Shown one piece after another: positions 10,081 through 22,206 of a DNA stretch of 64,000 nucleotides. The position numbers and the translations under genes were made by a program. The DNA is from Fremontodendron californicum. Its lineage: Eukaryota; Streptophyta; Magnoliopsida; Malvales; Malvaceae. How positions within the stretch are numbered: the stretch's first letter is position 1; each line of letters begins with the position of its first letter. The notes under the pieces are model-generated. The model saw nothing but the letters and a program-made list of their open reading frames with translations. It was not told the origin of the DNA and searched no databases. The stretch is taken from positions 4,221,001-4,285,000 of the forward strand of contig JAULJL010000020.1 of the NCBI GenBank assembly GCA_030761205.1. Direction: 5' to 3'.

Positions 10081-12155
10081 ATTAGCATCCCATTATTCCA
10101 ACGTTTAAGGGTTTGCATATCGCATGAGGTTTGTTGTTTCTTATTGCATCTAATGTTTAGGGATTTGCATATTGTATGCGATTTTCTGCTTTTTTTTTTT
10201 TAAAAAAAAAAATTGTTAGAATTTTTTTTATAAAATAGATGCATTAGCATCCAACGTTTAGGGGTTTGCATACCGCATGAGGTTTTTTGCTTTTTTTTTT
10301 TGTTAGAATAGTTTTTGTTTTTTCATTCACTATCATAACAACTTCTTCTTTTGCATCTTTCGGCAGATTTTGGCATATTGCAGATTCAATAGGTTTAAAA
10401 ATTTTTGTTTCAACAAATTTTTTTTTAGGTATTTGTTAAGTTGTTCTTTTTTCTTTTAATACGGTTTCTTGCTTCTTATTTTTTTCTTAGATTTATTTTG
10501 GTCTAAGTAGATTTTGACATATTGCAAATTGTTTTTAAAAAAATTCTTTCATCACAAAGGTTTTTGACATCTTTTGAACTCACGAAAATATTCTTTATTG
10601 TATTATTAAATTGACATTAGAATAATATTTTATTATTATATTATATATTGTAAGATTTATGGAATTATATTTTTTTGAATTTTTATCCAAACATTCGGTC
10701 AAAATAAGATAATGATATTTTCATTGATTTAAATTTAATCATTTATTTTTATATTGTTTCATAATTACTAAGTTTTGCTCTACAGTTATTATTATCTCTG
10801 ATTTGTCTATTTTTATTTTATATGTTTAATTTGTGTTTGTGTAATTTTTTATGAATACTTAATCTGCTAAAAATAAAAAATCAATTTTTTTTTATAATCA
10901 ATACAAAATCATATTATCAATTAATTCATTATTTTGAAACATAAAGAGTGATAATAAATATTAGTTAATCTAAAATATGTGATAACTATGATGCAATAAA
11001 TATTTTTTTTAGAATTATTCAATCATAATCATAAATACAGGACTTTGGGAGATAAGTTCAAAAATTACAATCCTTCGGTAAAAAAACTCATAGATCTATA
11101 TTCTATACTTACCAAATTGAATAGATCATCTATAGTACAAGAAATTATTAGGTAAACATTATTTTTTATCACGTTATTCGTGATTTCATCTAATAATATC
11201 ATGACAAATCATTATCTTCTCCACATTATATTTAATCGAGCTAAAAGGATTTTTTTTTTTTTTTTTCAAACATCATTAACTACTCAGAAAAGAAGGAAAA
11301 ACATGGAGGCTTGTTCCCTAAGCAATTTTAGACGAAATCAGCCATGTTCTAGCATTCAAGTTTTCTTATTCCTTCCCTTCTCGATTAATTCACTCAAACA
11401 CTTGGAACGGCATGTGCATTTGGTTTCAAGGATGTTAGTTCTGGACAAATTGAAGGACAACCATCAATCTATTTTATTTAACTTCAAAAAATATTCAGCC
11501 AATCTTGTCAGATAATCCTTTAAAAGGTGTTCGAGTAAATTTTTGAAGGTGGTTAGGTCAAGATTGAGAGAGGCTTGTAAGGATAGAAAATATCAGAGGA
11601 TTTCGAAATTTGATTTCTGGGATGTGTTTCAATATCTGAGTCTGTGAATATTTCAAAGAGTATTGGGATGACAGAAAGAATAAGAAAGGGTATACGTCAA
11701 ATGTTTTACATATTTAATAATCCAGTTTGACGAGCTCAACATGAGTCCAATATGGATATTTGATTTCAATGTTTTATATATGAAAAATAGAGATATTAGA
11801 TTTTAGTTTAGTTTCAATCTGAACTGGGGATTTTGTTTTTTTTACATGATTTTTTTTTTTCTGGTCAACCGTTTGTGAGTTCACACTATTTGATGAAGCT
11901 AATTTTATGTGAAGAATTATTTGAAGAAAATGATGATTTGACATGATATTAATGGAATATTTTACCTAACAATTTCTCGTATAATACTAGAGATAAAAAC
12001 TACATTTTAGTATAAATAAAAAATAAATAAAAAAAACCCTACAATTGTTATGATCCTCGAGCCGCCTTAGACACTCCAAAAGGTAAGAAGCTATGCTTAA
12101 CTCAACCCTCCACAGCAAAGATCACTGCTTCTATGAGTTCTGTGTTCATTTGCTA
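10081..12155. other. AT-rich non-genic DNA, right part of unit 1
   Basis: No gene recognised. It contains repeated short blocks of the form GCATTAGCATCC..CAACGTTTA..GGTTTGCATA..CGCATGAGG (near 8960, 10081 and 10240). A weakly protein-like stretch spans about 11300-11650 and is conserved in unit 2 (56566-56915), but its reading frames are interrupted and I cannot assign it to a family. The last 100 bp before the unit boundary (12056-12155) are less AT-rich. Confidence 0.5.
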
Positions 12156-12173
12156 TTTTCTTAGCTTTATACA

Positions 12174-13136
12174 TGTTGGATATCAATATATTATTTTGGG
12201 TGTGTATATATAAAATACGTATTTTAATATATAAATTATCGTAACCAGATACACGATATATAATTAACGTACACAATTAATATCAAAATTTGAATGAGAA
12301 ATTAGCCTCATTAAATACTCATTTGAAGAGAAAGATAGTTGGTTGTAGTTGTGTGTGATATTCCATCTCACATAGAACAAAGTTTGACCTTTGCTAGTTG
12401 TTTATAAAGACTTGTGTTTCATGTTGAGTTGGGCCCTAAGAGACATTCAAGTTTTGTGGTGGGTGAGGACCTACACAAACTAGGCTGGACTACACGCGCG
12501 CGCCATCGAGCCGAGCTGGGCCAGACCAAGCTTGGACTTGGGTCAACTTTGTTCCATTCTTTTTGCTGCCCAGCCGGACCAACTTGCTACTGGTTGTCTG
12601 ATTATTTCAAGTCTGTTCAGTTCGTGTTTGTTCCAGAATCTGTCTTTTCGGTAAAGACATGCAGTTCGATCCCTGCCTGACCGAACCGATTCGTTCCTTA
12701 TGGGTGTGCTTGTTCTGATCAAACAGGTTCCTTCTCATGTGGTGTGTCTTTACCGAACAGACAGATTACCTGCTATAAATACAGACTTCCTGTATCTATT
12801 TTTTCTCACTTATTCACTCAAATTATTCTGTGTTTTCTGAGAGAGACTCAAACATTCTTCTGGTTCGCTGTGTTGCATCCGAGTGTGCTCTCATTTGCAA
12901 TGATTATCAAGAAAACTTGGGAGACAAATCAAACTGTAAGCACCTTTAGACAGGCAAAAAACGTCTTAAGATCAGAGGTCCAACCTTAACTCAATTCTGT
13001 TTTTTTGCTATTCGATTAAAGTCTGTAAGCATTGTTGTCTGAATTCTGTTCATATATATATATATATCAGTTCATCTTATTATTTTACTGTTTATGTATA
13101 TATTATGTTAATCTTTTTAGTATATAGCATCCAACA
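12174..13136 (+). repeat. Copia 5' LTR (963 bp)
   Basis: Starts TGTTGGATATCAATATATT and ends CATCCAACA. It aligns along its whole length with 41967-42931. A TATAAATA box is at 12774-12781. A 12-base alternating GC stretch (CGCGCGCGCC) occurs near 12496. Confidence 0.92.
12774..12781 (+). promoter_or_regulatory. TATA box of copia 5' LTR
   Basis: TATAAATA in the expected U3 position. The equivalent in the 3' LTR is 42569-42576. Confidence 0.5.
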
Positions 13137-13698
13137 ATGTTAAGACCTTTTTATTGTTTTGTATTTGCTATATATTCTTTATATTTTCGTATGCTATTAT
13201 ATGCTTACTGTTTTATATATATTGAGAGCATATATTTGTTAGCATATATCTACTTACTGACTTCATATTAGTTATAATATTTGTTTAAGTGTTATAACTT
13301 TTGTATTATTCATATACAGTAGCGATTTACATTGATTATATATACATATTTCGGTACTGTTTATATTATTTGGTTACTTGTTCATTCTGTTTGTTAAGCA
13401 TATATATATATATATATATATTTGTAATATATATTGTTTAGTAATATATTACATATATACTGTTGTTCGATTCTATATATTTTTATATTTACAGACTGTT
13501 TGTTTTGCTACAGTTTGCCTTTTTATATTTCATTTATATTGTTTGGTTATATTGGCTACTGTAGGTGTAATATATTGTTTGTTTATATTAGTAAGCTGTT
13601 AGTAATATATATTGCTACTGTTTGATAAAGTGTGAACGTTAGTTTTTTATATTTGTATAAACTGTTACGAGTTTTACTTGTTATTTTTTGAAATACAA
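13137..13698 (+). other. Copia leader without recognisable primer-binding site
   Basis: About 560 bp between the 5' LTR and the first gag ATG, mostly AT-rich. The bases directly after the LTR (ATGTTAAGACC) do not match the usual complement of the initiator-Met tRNA 3' end. The site is either diverged, unusual or lost. Confidence 0.55.
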
Positions 13699-13979
13699 AT
13701 GATCGAAACATCTATCGGTATTGCTAGAGCGCCCGTAGTGTCACAACCTCTACATTTCACACATGGTGAGAGACTCGAGATGTTCAATGGTCAGGACTTC
13801 AAACGTTGGCAGCAAAAGATGTTGTTCTATCTAACACTAGCCAAATTCTTACGGAAGGAGGCTCTGACTCTGAACGAGGAAAAAACCGATACTACGGTTG
13901 TAGCTTCGGTGGATGCATGGAAGCATTCTGATTTCCTATGCAATAATTACATCCTCAATGGATTGGACAACAAGTTATA
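13699..13979 (+). pseudogene. Copia gag, N-terminal part, interrupted by element D
   Basis: An ATG at 13699 opens a frame with LEMFNGQDFKRWQQKML and WKHSDFLCNNYILNGLDNKL, typical of the N-terminal gag domain of plant copia elements (UBN2-type). The frame is cut after 13979 by the nested solo LTR. It resumes at 20473 in the same frame across the TTATA target duplication. Confidence 0.88.
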
Positions 13980-14063
13980 TGATACACCCAAAAGAGTGTA
14001 TCTTTATTAAACCTTACAATTAATATGATCAATTATAGTAAAGTAGTTAGCAAAGATCGAGTC

Positions 14064-17000
14064 TGTAGACACCTAATTTTGTCTGGACCACTAAAACAGA
14101 TATGTTTTCTTCCTAAATTGATGTTTCAGAATATAAAAAGACTTTTTTTTTTATCTTGCAAGTGGTACTCCGAGACTTAGTGTAAGAAGGCGAGCATAAA
14201 AAGTCAAAATTAAAAAAGTCAACCCCAGAAAGCCAACCTCAAAAGTCAACTATTAAAAAAGTCAACCCACTTTCAAAATCAAGATTTGAAATTCAATTGA
14301 AAAATGGCGAAACAATTTTGATAATCCGAGGTCTACATTGAAAGATATGGAGTTCGGAAGTTGGGTTATGGAGATTTAGTAGAAAAGAAATCCTAGTTCG
14401 GGAAATTTTGGAAAAAGTACTTAAACGATCAAATTGGTCGAAATTGAAGGTTCCAAATGAAAGATAAGCACTGAATACGGGTAATGAAAAAGCCACTTGG
14501 AAGAAAAACTGAAAGAAAAATCAATTCGGAAGAAAACTGAGAATTAGAGTTTATGGTGGATTTTGGTAAAATTTGGAAGAATTACAGAAATGGCCTGATT
14601 CGGTAAGACTAAAGCCCCTGATGGATGAGGAGTGATTGAACAAAGATAGCCCAAGGCTCAGTTTGAAGAAAATTTGAAAATCGAACTTGTTTTGAGCAAA
14701 ATCGGGTTTCGGAGGCAAAAAAGCAAAATTGGAAAATTTGGGAAAAATAGCAAATGAACTCCAAAAATTCTGAAAATTTGTAGATCTCATTCTTAAATCA
14801 TTTCAAAGATATTGGCGAAGAAAAATCTTGATTCGGAGTTCGTTTGCAAATTGGCCAAATCCCGGGTCCCAAAATACAAAAATTCAAGAAGATAAATCCT
14901 GAAAAAAATAGCAAATGAACTCCAAAAATTCTAAAAATTTACAGATCTCATTCTTAAATAATTTTGAAGAGATTGGCGAAAGAAAATCCGGATTCGGAGT
15001 TCGTTCGCAAAATGGCCAAATTCCGAGCCCATTATGTAGTAATTCAAGCAGATAAATCCCGAAAAAATACCAAATGAGTTCCAAAAATTATGAAAACTTC
15101 CAAATCATACTTTTAAATTATTTGGAAGAGATTGGTGAAGAAAAATCTGGATGTGGAGCTCGTTTAAAAAATTGTAAAGTTTGGGAGCACAAAAGGGCAA
15201 TTTTGAAAGAAAAAATCCAAATAAATAGAAAATCCAGAATTTTTTTTTTATTATTTTGAAAGTATTGAAAAAAAAATTGAATTTGGAGTCCGTTTGCTAT
15301 TTATTTATGTTCGAGGAGCAAAAAGGTCATTTTACCCAAGAAACCGAAAAGGGCTTTTCTTACCTTTTAAAAAATGAAGCATGGGCTGGAAGAAGAGGGG
15401 TCAGCTGGCCAAGGCCCAAAAGATGGAAAATATTTTCTAATTTTTAATCAAAAGGCCAACATTGAAGAGGAAGGTAGTTATTTTTTTATCAAGCCTTTGC
15501 AATTAAGCCACATGGACCAATGCATGAAAATGGAGAGTGTCAACATAATGGCTTAAGATTCTTGAACAGCTGTAATTGTGGATAGCTGATTGCCTAATCT
15601 AAGGGTGATAATTTCATATTTTAAACCTCTTGGATCAATAGCCTTTGGATCAAAATTGGTTGAAAGAAAAATGACAACACCTTAGCTATCAATAAGGCCA
15701 TTCGACCACACTAAGGGTGGGGGGGGCTCTCTTTTCATTTTCAGCTATTCACTCTCTATTCACTCTTTTTTGGCTGATTTTCTCTCCATTGTTGAAAGGC
15801 AAAAAGAAAAGTTTAGAAAAGAAAAGAAAGTTAGAAGAGAAAAAGCTTGCAATATAGCTTCTAGAGGTTGCTTTAAACACCATACTCTTGCACTTTCTTT
15901 GATTTTCCATTATTGATTTGCTGTTTTGATTACTATTTTGGTGAGTTTCTTTTGATTTTTCTTTTAAAATAAGTTTTTTTAATATTCTTCTTCAAGTTTT
16001 TCTTTATACTTTCTTGGAAAAAGCTTTGAGAATGTTTTTTTCTTTTTTTATGGGGGTGGCCGAATGGCTTGTTTTTAATATAGTTGTTGTTTGCATTTTT
16101 TATTTCATGTTATTTTTGATATTTAACAAGTTTTGATGCTTTAAATCTTCTTCTAATACATGAACATGAAGCTTATTTTAATTTGGCTGCTTACTTATTT
16201 CCATTTTTGAGTCTATTATCTTGTTATTATGTTTATTTTACTTGTCTTGCATTTTTTATTTTTTGTTTTCAAAATGTTTAAATTTGTTTATGTTTTTACA
16301 TTTTGTAATCCATGTGTTTGTGAAAATGCCTATTGGTTTTCATGCCTTTACTTTATATTTGCATGATTTGAGTGTTATTCTTTAGCTATGCATGTTAGTA
16401 TATCATGTGTTTGTGAAAATGCAATGTTCATTTTAAAGCATAAGGCCATTCGGCCACCCCTTTATTTTATGCTTTGCATGTGCATTTTCATCATGCTAGT
16501 TGATAGGTTTGCATTTTCATGGTATTTGGTTGTGTATTTTAATTAAGCATGCTATATGTTTGTGTTATTGCCATGCATTCTTTAGGTTTAGGATTGGTTT
16601 GCTTTGCCATGCATATTCATGCATTTTAGACCTAGGTTGCATTAAATGCCATTCAAGTTCATTTAGGTCTAGGTCATTTTATTGATGCCATGCATTTTTC
16701 ATATTATTTAGGTTTTAAATCATGCATTTCGTGCATCATATTTGCTGTATTTTCATGCATTTCATGTAATTGCCACATGATTTATGACTTAGGCCAATCA
16801 ATGGCTCAAAGTCATGCTCACTTAAGCATACTTGTGAAAAATTAAATAGTTGTCAAATTGATTATTCTACTTTTGTGATTTTTTTTTTTTACTTAGCCAA
16901 TTTTTGTCTAACTTTTCAAAAGTGTTAGCTACTGTTTGTGAGTCCTTAGGAGAGTCTCTAACATGTTTACTTTGATTTTTAAATGATTTTATCAAAGGCA

Positions 17001-19070
17001 AAAAATGTGTTATGGCAAAATAGTTTTTTTTTTTCACTCAATACTCGTACTTTCCCATTTTTTGGGCAGTCATCTTTAATCAGAAAATTAAGCCTATTTT
17101 TTCCTATGTATTTTTACATGTCCTGAGTCTCCAGTATTTGTTTTAGATTTTTTTGAATTTTTAAAAATAGGGAAAAAAATCGTGCTTCAAAACTGGACAG
17201 TAGAGGCAGAATTGAATTTGAAGGAAAATCTTTTTCTGTTTTGGTTAAGTTACTTAGAGGGGGCTGATTAGGAAGTTTAGCTACTGACTTAGGATAGTTT
17301 CCAAGCCTTTTTAAACTCAAAAAATTATTTTTTAAATCTCGGGTTAAGGGTGGTCAAGTCCGGGATTTTAAAATTAGAAAATTAGAGCCATTTTAAAATG
17401 GGTTTAACTAAGTTTTTATTTTTAATCTAAGCTTTTCAAAATTGTTTTCAAAGCAATCACAAAGTATTTTGGTTTTAGAATATTTAATTTGATATATTTT
17501 CCTAAGGTAGTCGGATATCTTTTCAGGTATACAAATTTTCTTAATTAAAGGAAAAAATATATTCTCATGCATTGCATTTTCCATATTCATGCATACTATA
17601 TAATATGTGATTTTTGCTATGTTAATTTTCATGATGGGGTTATTATCTTTGATTTAAATTGTTGATATTATATTAATTGTTATATGGTTTTGAATATTAC
17701 ATGCTATCCTATGCTTTTTATTTAGTTATTTATTTTTGTCACATTATTTAGTATATATTATGTTCATGCATTATTATTTTATTTTTATTTTTATTTTCAT
17801 GCATATTTACATGATAGCATTATTTTATGTTTCATGTCATTTCATATCATTTAGATTATATGCCATATCATTTATATTTGCCATGTCATTTAAATCATTT
17901 TATTCCATTTAGAATATATCATATGACTTAGGATAGTTCATTTCATATAAAATATATTATGTTACCTAGGTCAGTTCATATAGAATATATCATATGACTT
18001 AGGATAGTTCATTTCATATAGAATATATTATGTTATCTAGGTCATTTCATATAGAATTTATCATATGACTTAGGATAGTTCATTTCATATAGAATATATT
18101 ATGTTATCTAGGTCATTTCATTTCATATAGAATATCATGTAACTTAGGATATTTCATTTAATATAGAATATATTATGTTACCTAGGTCATTTCATTCCAT
18201 GTAGAATATATTATGTTACCTAGGTCATTTCATTTCATTTAGAATATATTATGTCACTTAGGATATTTCATTTCATTTAGAATATGCTAGGACATTTAAA
18301 TAATATCATACCATTTAGGTTGCATTATATTATTTAGATTTTGCTATGTCATTTTATTTATGTCACACATATTCATATTCATATATTTTTTTAAATATTT
18401 TGAAAAAGATAACGATTTTCAATAAAATAAAGATATTCCCGAGTTAAAATAATTCATGAGTTCTCTGTCGGGTTTACTGGGGAAGATATCATCAATTATC
18501 ATTAATAACAGAATATCTTCTTTAAAACGAGAATGATTTGGAAAGTTTTTCAAACTACTAAAAATTTCTATATTTTGCCACGTTTGTAAGGGAATATAGG
18601 AAAATTTTGAATTTATAAATTTCGGATCATTTTCAATTAAAAATGGAATTATTTTTCTTTTAAATTGGGAATTAACTTGAAATATCAAATTAAAAAATGA
18701 CTTTTTACCGAGACTTGAGATAACACACGATTAATAAGGTACCATTTTATACGGGCGTTGTGGGGGTGCTAATCCTTCCCCACATGTAACAGAGTCCCGA
18801 ACCCGCTTATTTGATTTCTCTGGTTTAAAACACAGATTTGAAATTGGTTTTAAAAATATTTTAATTAATTTTAAAATGTTTTATAAAACCGGTTTTAATA
18901 GGTGGCCGATCACACCTAGCTAAAAAAGATTGGTGGTGACTCTATGTCATTTTCAAAACCTTCATTTTTTCAAGAGGAATTAAGTCGACTTTTCCTCGGT
19001 TTTTTTTAATGTCACGCTTAACGAATAATAAAGTCTTGCGATGAGACTTGTTATTTTTTAGGTTGCGACA
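14064..19070 (+). mobile_element. Solo LTR B, 5.0 kb, same family as element C, opposite orientation
   Basis: Starts TGTAGACACCTAATTTTGTC and ends TTTTAGGTTGCGACA, flanked by exact GAGTC duplications (14059-14063 and 19071-19075). It matches the LTRs of element C in reverse orientation, but with clear divergence and a different internal tandem expansion. No coding frames longer than chance are seen. The size (5007 bp) is at the upper end for plant LTRs and fits the Tat/Ogre group. It formed by LTR-LTR recombination of a full element that had inserted into D. Confidence 0.9.
17816..18340 (+). repeat. Minisatellite in solo LTR B (about 60-70-bp units)
   Basis: Repeated blocks of ATATGACTTAGGATAGTTCA followed by TTTCATATAGAATATATTATG and TACCTAGGTCA. 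Starts at 17931, 17992 and 18063 give uneven periods of 61 and 71 bp. The element C LTRs have only a short counterpart here, so the expansion is private to B. Confidence 0.7.
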
Positions 19071-19075
19071 GAGTC

Positions 19076-20472
19076 CACAGGGATTAGGTTTTAATTTATA
19101 AGTTATTAGTTTATCACTTAAGTTCAAAGACAAGAAAAGAAAAAGGGGTTTTAAGATGTTTTAAAACTAAAGCAAATAATAAAAGTAAGAAACAAATAAG
19201 TAAGAGAATATCAAATATGATAAATATGGTTAAGATTTCATTCTCCACCACTAGACATCATTGAGAATCAATAATCACATCTATCAACATCAATTAACTA
19301 TCAAAATTATCAACCGTAGATAACAACAAACTCGGTTACCACAATCTTTTCTTAGTTCGTCGTTAAATAGAACAACCTCTTTATTTAATCCCTAACCACT
19401 AGACAACCTAGAATAAGCTCTCTAGATTTAATGTGATGGCAGCTTTATGATGAGAAAGATAGGTTGATCTAGGAAACAAACACATAAGCTCGGATTGTTT
19501 AACCTATGTTATGTTCCACATTGCAATTCCCAAAAATCCAACATAATCATGAATTATAAATTGCCGCTTATGAATAGAAAATCAAGACAATTACACGGAT
19601 CAAGATTCCTAAACTAGCAATAGATAATTATCAAGACCTATCTAGTTTGCAACCTAAACAAATCAAGAAAAATATCATAAACAATTCTTATGGAAGAACA
19701 TAAGCAACTTTGATAGAAAATTAATGATAGATAAAATCTAAAAATCAATTACAAAACATGTCTAGGACTTTGAAATCACCCTTAACCAAAGAGAAGTTTA
19801 GCCTTGCATAGGCATAGTTAATATATACATAAAACTAAAAAGAAAATAAAAGAATAGAGAAGAAGAAGAAAATTAATGATGATCTTTGAGTCTCCTCAAA
19901 GATGTCTAATTTATGGCTCAAAAGATGATATTTATAGAGTTTTAAAACCCTGAGAACAAGTCTTTGCTGGAAAAATAAGTTTGGAGGCAAAAAATCACGT
20001 TTTTTTTTTATGTTTTCACGTGTTTTTCTCGATTTTTGGGCACCGCGATGCCAAACTCTTTGTCTGCTGCATCTTCTTTCACTTCGTCGACTGATTTGGA
20101 TGATCATTTCTTGTCCGATTTGGGCGTGTAAACTACCGTTGGAAAGGTATTCAAGTCAGTTTTCAAAAGTCAAGAGGAAGTTTCTTCAAATAAGGAGTTT
20201 AACATCATGATTTCCTTGCAACAAGCTCCGGAGGTCAAATCTGTCTTCTTGCTTTGCAACTAGAAATTGATCTTCTTGACTCCTAAGTCTTCTTCCATCT
20301 TGTGATTATGATTTTGTAAGTTATTTACCATCATTATTGACATCTTTTGACTTCATTCTCCTTGTTGTACCTAAAATTCAAAAACATAATATAATTAATC
20401 AAAATAAAGATATAAGACATAACTAAAACTAAGAATAGAAAGGGTATAAAATGTGTATTTATGAACTTATCA
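19076..20472 (-). other. Remainder of solo LTR D to the right of insert B
   Basis: AT-rich, non-coding in both strands, with no tRNA or inverted repeat seen. It is the larger of the two pieces of D. The 84 bp at 13980-14063 are the other piece. A short hairpin GATACAC..GTGTATC lies at the left end (13981-14002). Confidence 0.55.
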
Positions 20473-21066
20473 TTATACAACATGTATAGCCCGATCAAGA
20501 CTGCTAGAGAGCTGTGGGAGTCCTTAGAAAGGAAATACAGAACCGAGGATGCCGGCACAAAAAAATTTATGGTTGGTCGATTTCTAGATTTCAAAATGGT
20601 AGACTTAAAATCCTTGATTAGTCAAATCCAAGAGTTTCTATTGCTCCTTCATGAGATTACTGCCGAAGGAATGATTCTTAGTGAATCATTTAAGACGGCG
20701 GCTTTGATAGAGAAATTACCACCTTATTGTAAGGATTTCAAGAACTATCTAAAGCACAAGAAGAAGGAGATAACTTTAGAGGACCTGATTGTTCGATTAA
20801 GGATCGAAGAGGATAACCATGGTTCAGAGAAGAGGGTTAAGGTTCAGACTATGGAAGCCAAGGCTAATGTTGTTGAACATTCGAAGAAGACCAACAAGAG
20901 AAAATTTTTTGGTTCTAGTTCTTCCCAAGCTAGGAAGGGAACGGATTTCAAGAAGTTCACTGGAACTTGTTCCATGTGCAATAAGCCCGGACATCGTGCA
21001 AAGGACTGCCGACAGAACAAGAAGAATAAGCTCAAGCCAACTTGGTTGATTATTATGAGATTGAGC
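20473..21066 (+). pseudogene. Copia gag, C-terminal part with zinc knuckle
   Basis: The frame resumes with MYSPIKTARELWESL, continues through KNYLKHKKKEITLEDLIVRL, and includes a nucleocapsid zinc knuckle C-x2-C-x4-H-x4-C at about 20968-21010 (CSMCNKPGHRAKDC). A frameshift near 21036 separates it from the protease frame. Confidence 0.88.
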
Positions 21067-21240
21067 TAGCTGTTGTTGTATCACAAGTGAACTTGGTGGA
21101 AAACCCTAAGACATGGTGGGTTGATACCAAGGCCACTTGTCATGTTTGTTTTGAAAGGAAGAGTTTCACTGAGTATAAAGAAACTACTAATAATGAGAAA
21201 CTATTATGGGAAACTCTGTGGCTTGCAAGGTACGAGGCCA
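21042..21240 (+). pseudogene. Copia protease fragment, catalytic motif altered
   Basis: The frame reads LVENPKTWWVDTKATCHVC. In related copia proteins the aspartic protease site at this position is D-S/T-G-A. Here the glycine is replaced by lysine (DTKA), so it could not be active. A second frameshift near 21220 leads into the next frame. Confidence 0.75.
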
Positions 21241-22087
21241 TGGGAAGGTGGCCCTCAAGATGACTCCCGAGACGGAACTAACTTTGAATAATGTAGTTCA
21301 TGCTCCTGAAATTCGTAAAAATTTGGTTTCCGGCTCTCTGTTGAGCAAGAATGGGTTTAGGCTTGTATTCGAGTCTGATAAATTTGTACTCACCAAAAGT
21401 GGGATGTTTGTGGGAAGGGGATATCTTTTTTATGGGCTTTTTAAGCTCAATGTTATGACAATTGTACCAAAGAACGAGATTATTAATAATAATATTTCTT
21501 CTGCTTACTTGGTTGAATCCCCTACATTATGGCATGGTAGATTAGGTCATGTAAATTACAAAACCTTGAAGAGAATCAGCAATTTGGGTTTGCTTTCGAA
21601 ATTTGTCATTGACAAAAATCACAAATGTGAAATTTGTTTGGAATCCAAATTAGCTAAAGCTTCTTTCTATTCAATAGAAAGAAGTAGTGAACCTCTAGAG
21701 TTAATTCACATTGATATTTGTGATTTAAAATTTGTGCAAACTAGAGGTGGTAAAAAGTATTTTATTACTTTTATAGATGATTGCACAAGATATTGTTACG
21801 TCTTTTTGCTAAAAAGCAAAGACGAGGCTTTGAAAGCTTTTAAGCTATTTAAAAATGAGGTCGAAAATCAACTAAGTAAGAAAATAAATAACATAAAGAG
21901 TGATAGAGGTGGTGAATATAATTCATTGTTTAATGAATTCTGTTCGAAAAATGGTATTATCCATCAAACCACTGCTCCTTATTCACCTCAACAAAATGGT
22001 ATTGCAGAACGCAAGAATCGAACGTTGAAAGAAATGATGAACGCTTTGTTGATAAGTTCAGGGTTACCTCAGAACTTGTGGGGGTGA
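21206..22087 (+). pseudogene. Copia protease end and integrase (stop at 22085)
   Basis: The frame contains NNVVHAPEIRKNLVSGSLL, the GAG-pre-integrase motif LWHGRLGHVNY with a downstream CEIC zinc pair, and integrase acidic residues in HIDICDL, KSDRGGEY and NGIAERKNRT (D, D, E all present). It stops after PQNLWG through a one-base shift. The frame beyond continues readably (LANYILNKIPHKK, ELWKGLRP) to 22206, where element C enters in the KVWG/CLAK codon run. Confidence 0.9.
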
Positions 22088-22206
22088 AGCTATTTTATTA
22101 GCTAATTATATTTTAAATAAAATACCTCACAAAAAGTTAGACAATACATCATATGAATTGTGGAAAGGTCTAAGACCAAACTACATACACATGAAAGTGT
22201 GGGGGT

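Larger units (their letters stand above)
1..12155. repeat. Duplicated unit 1 (gene 1 and its upstream region)
   Basis: This stretch recurs at 44968-57424 in the same orientation. The shared sequence covers the dehydrogenase gene, its promoter, and all the AT-rich DNA up to a point where the two copies diverge abruptly (after TGCTATT, about 12155 and 57424). By eye, the tract 6000-9000 and the gene itself differ at only a few bases per kilobase. About 4500-5700 differs more, mostly by transitions. The copies also differ by insertions and deletions described separately. The unit probably begins left of the window, because homology is already complete at base 1. Confidence 0.93.
13980..20472 (-). 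mobile_element. Solo LTR D (about 1.48 kb without insert B), inside copia gag
   Basis: Ends are TGATACACCC and GAACTTATCA (TG..CA, with TGATA/TATCA as matching ends). Flanks are TTATA at 13975-13979 and 20473-20477, an exact 5-bp target duplication in the middle of a gag codon run. On the minus strand it reads TGATAAGTTC ... GGTGTATCA and contains AATCCCTGTGGACTCGA near the end, a motif I associate with Ty3/gypsy-type LTRs of plants. That assignment is tentative. No internal region or second LTR is present, so it is a solo LTR. It carries solo LTR B. Confidence 0.72.

Noticed and set aside
11180..11515. 111-codon frame, repeated in unit 2 (56450-56782), as a gene
   Set aside because: It begins in AT-rich DNA and runs through a poly-T tract that changes length between copies. 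No family is recognised, and no splice context supports it.
12414..12989. Frames of 81-88 codons near the left copia end
   Set aside because: They fall inside the copia 5' LTR, and the equivalents in the 3' LTR are shifted and different.
13980..14063. The hairpin GATACAC..GTGTATC as an intrinsic terminator or attachment site
   Set aside because: It is the end of a solo LTR in a plant nuclear genome. Bacterial-type signals do not apply.
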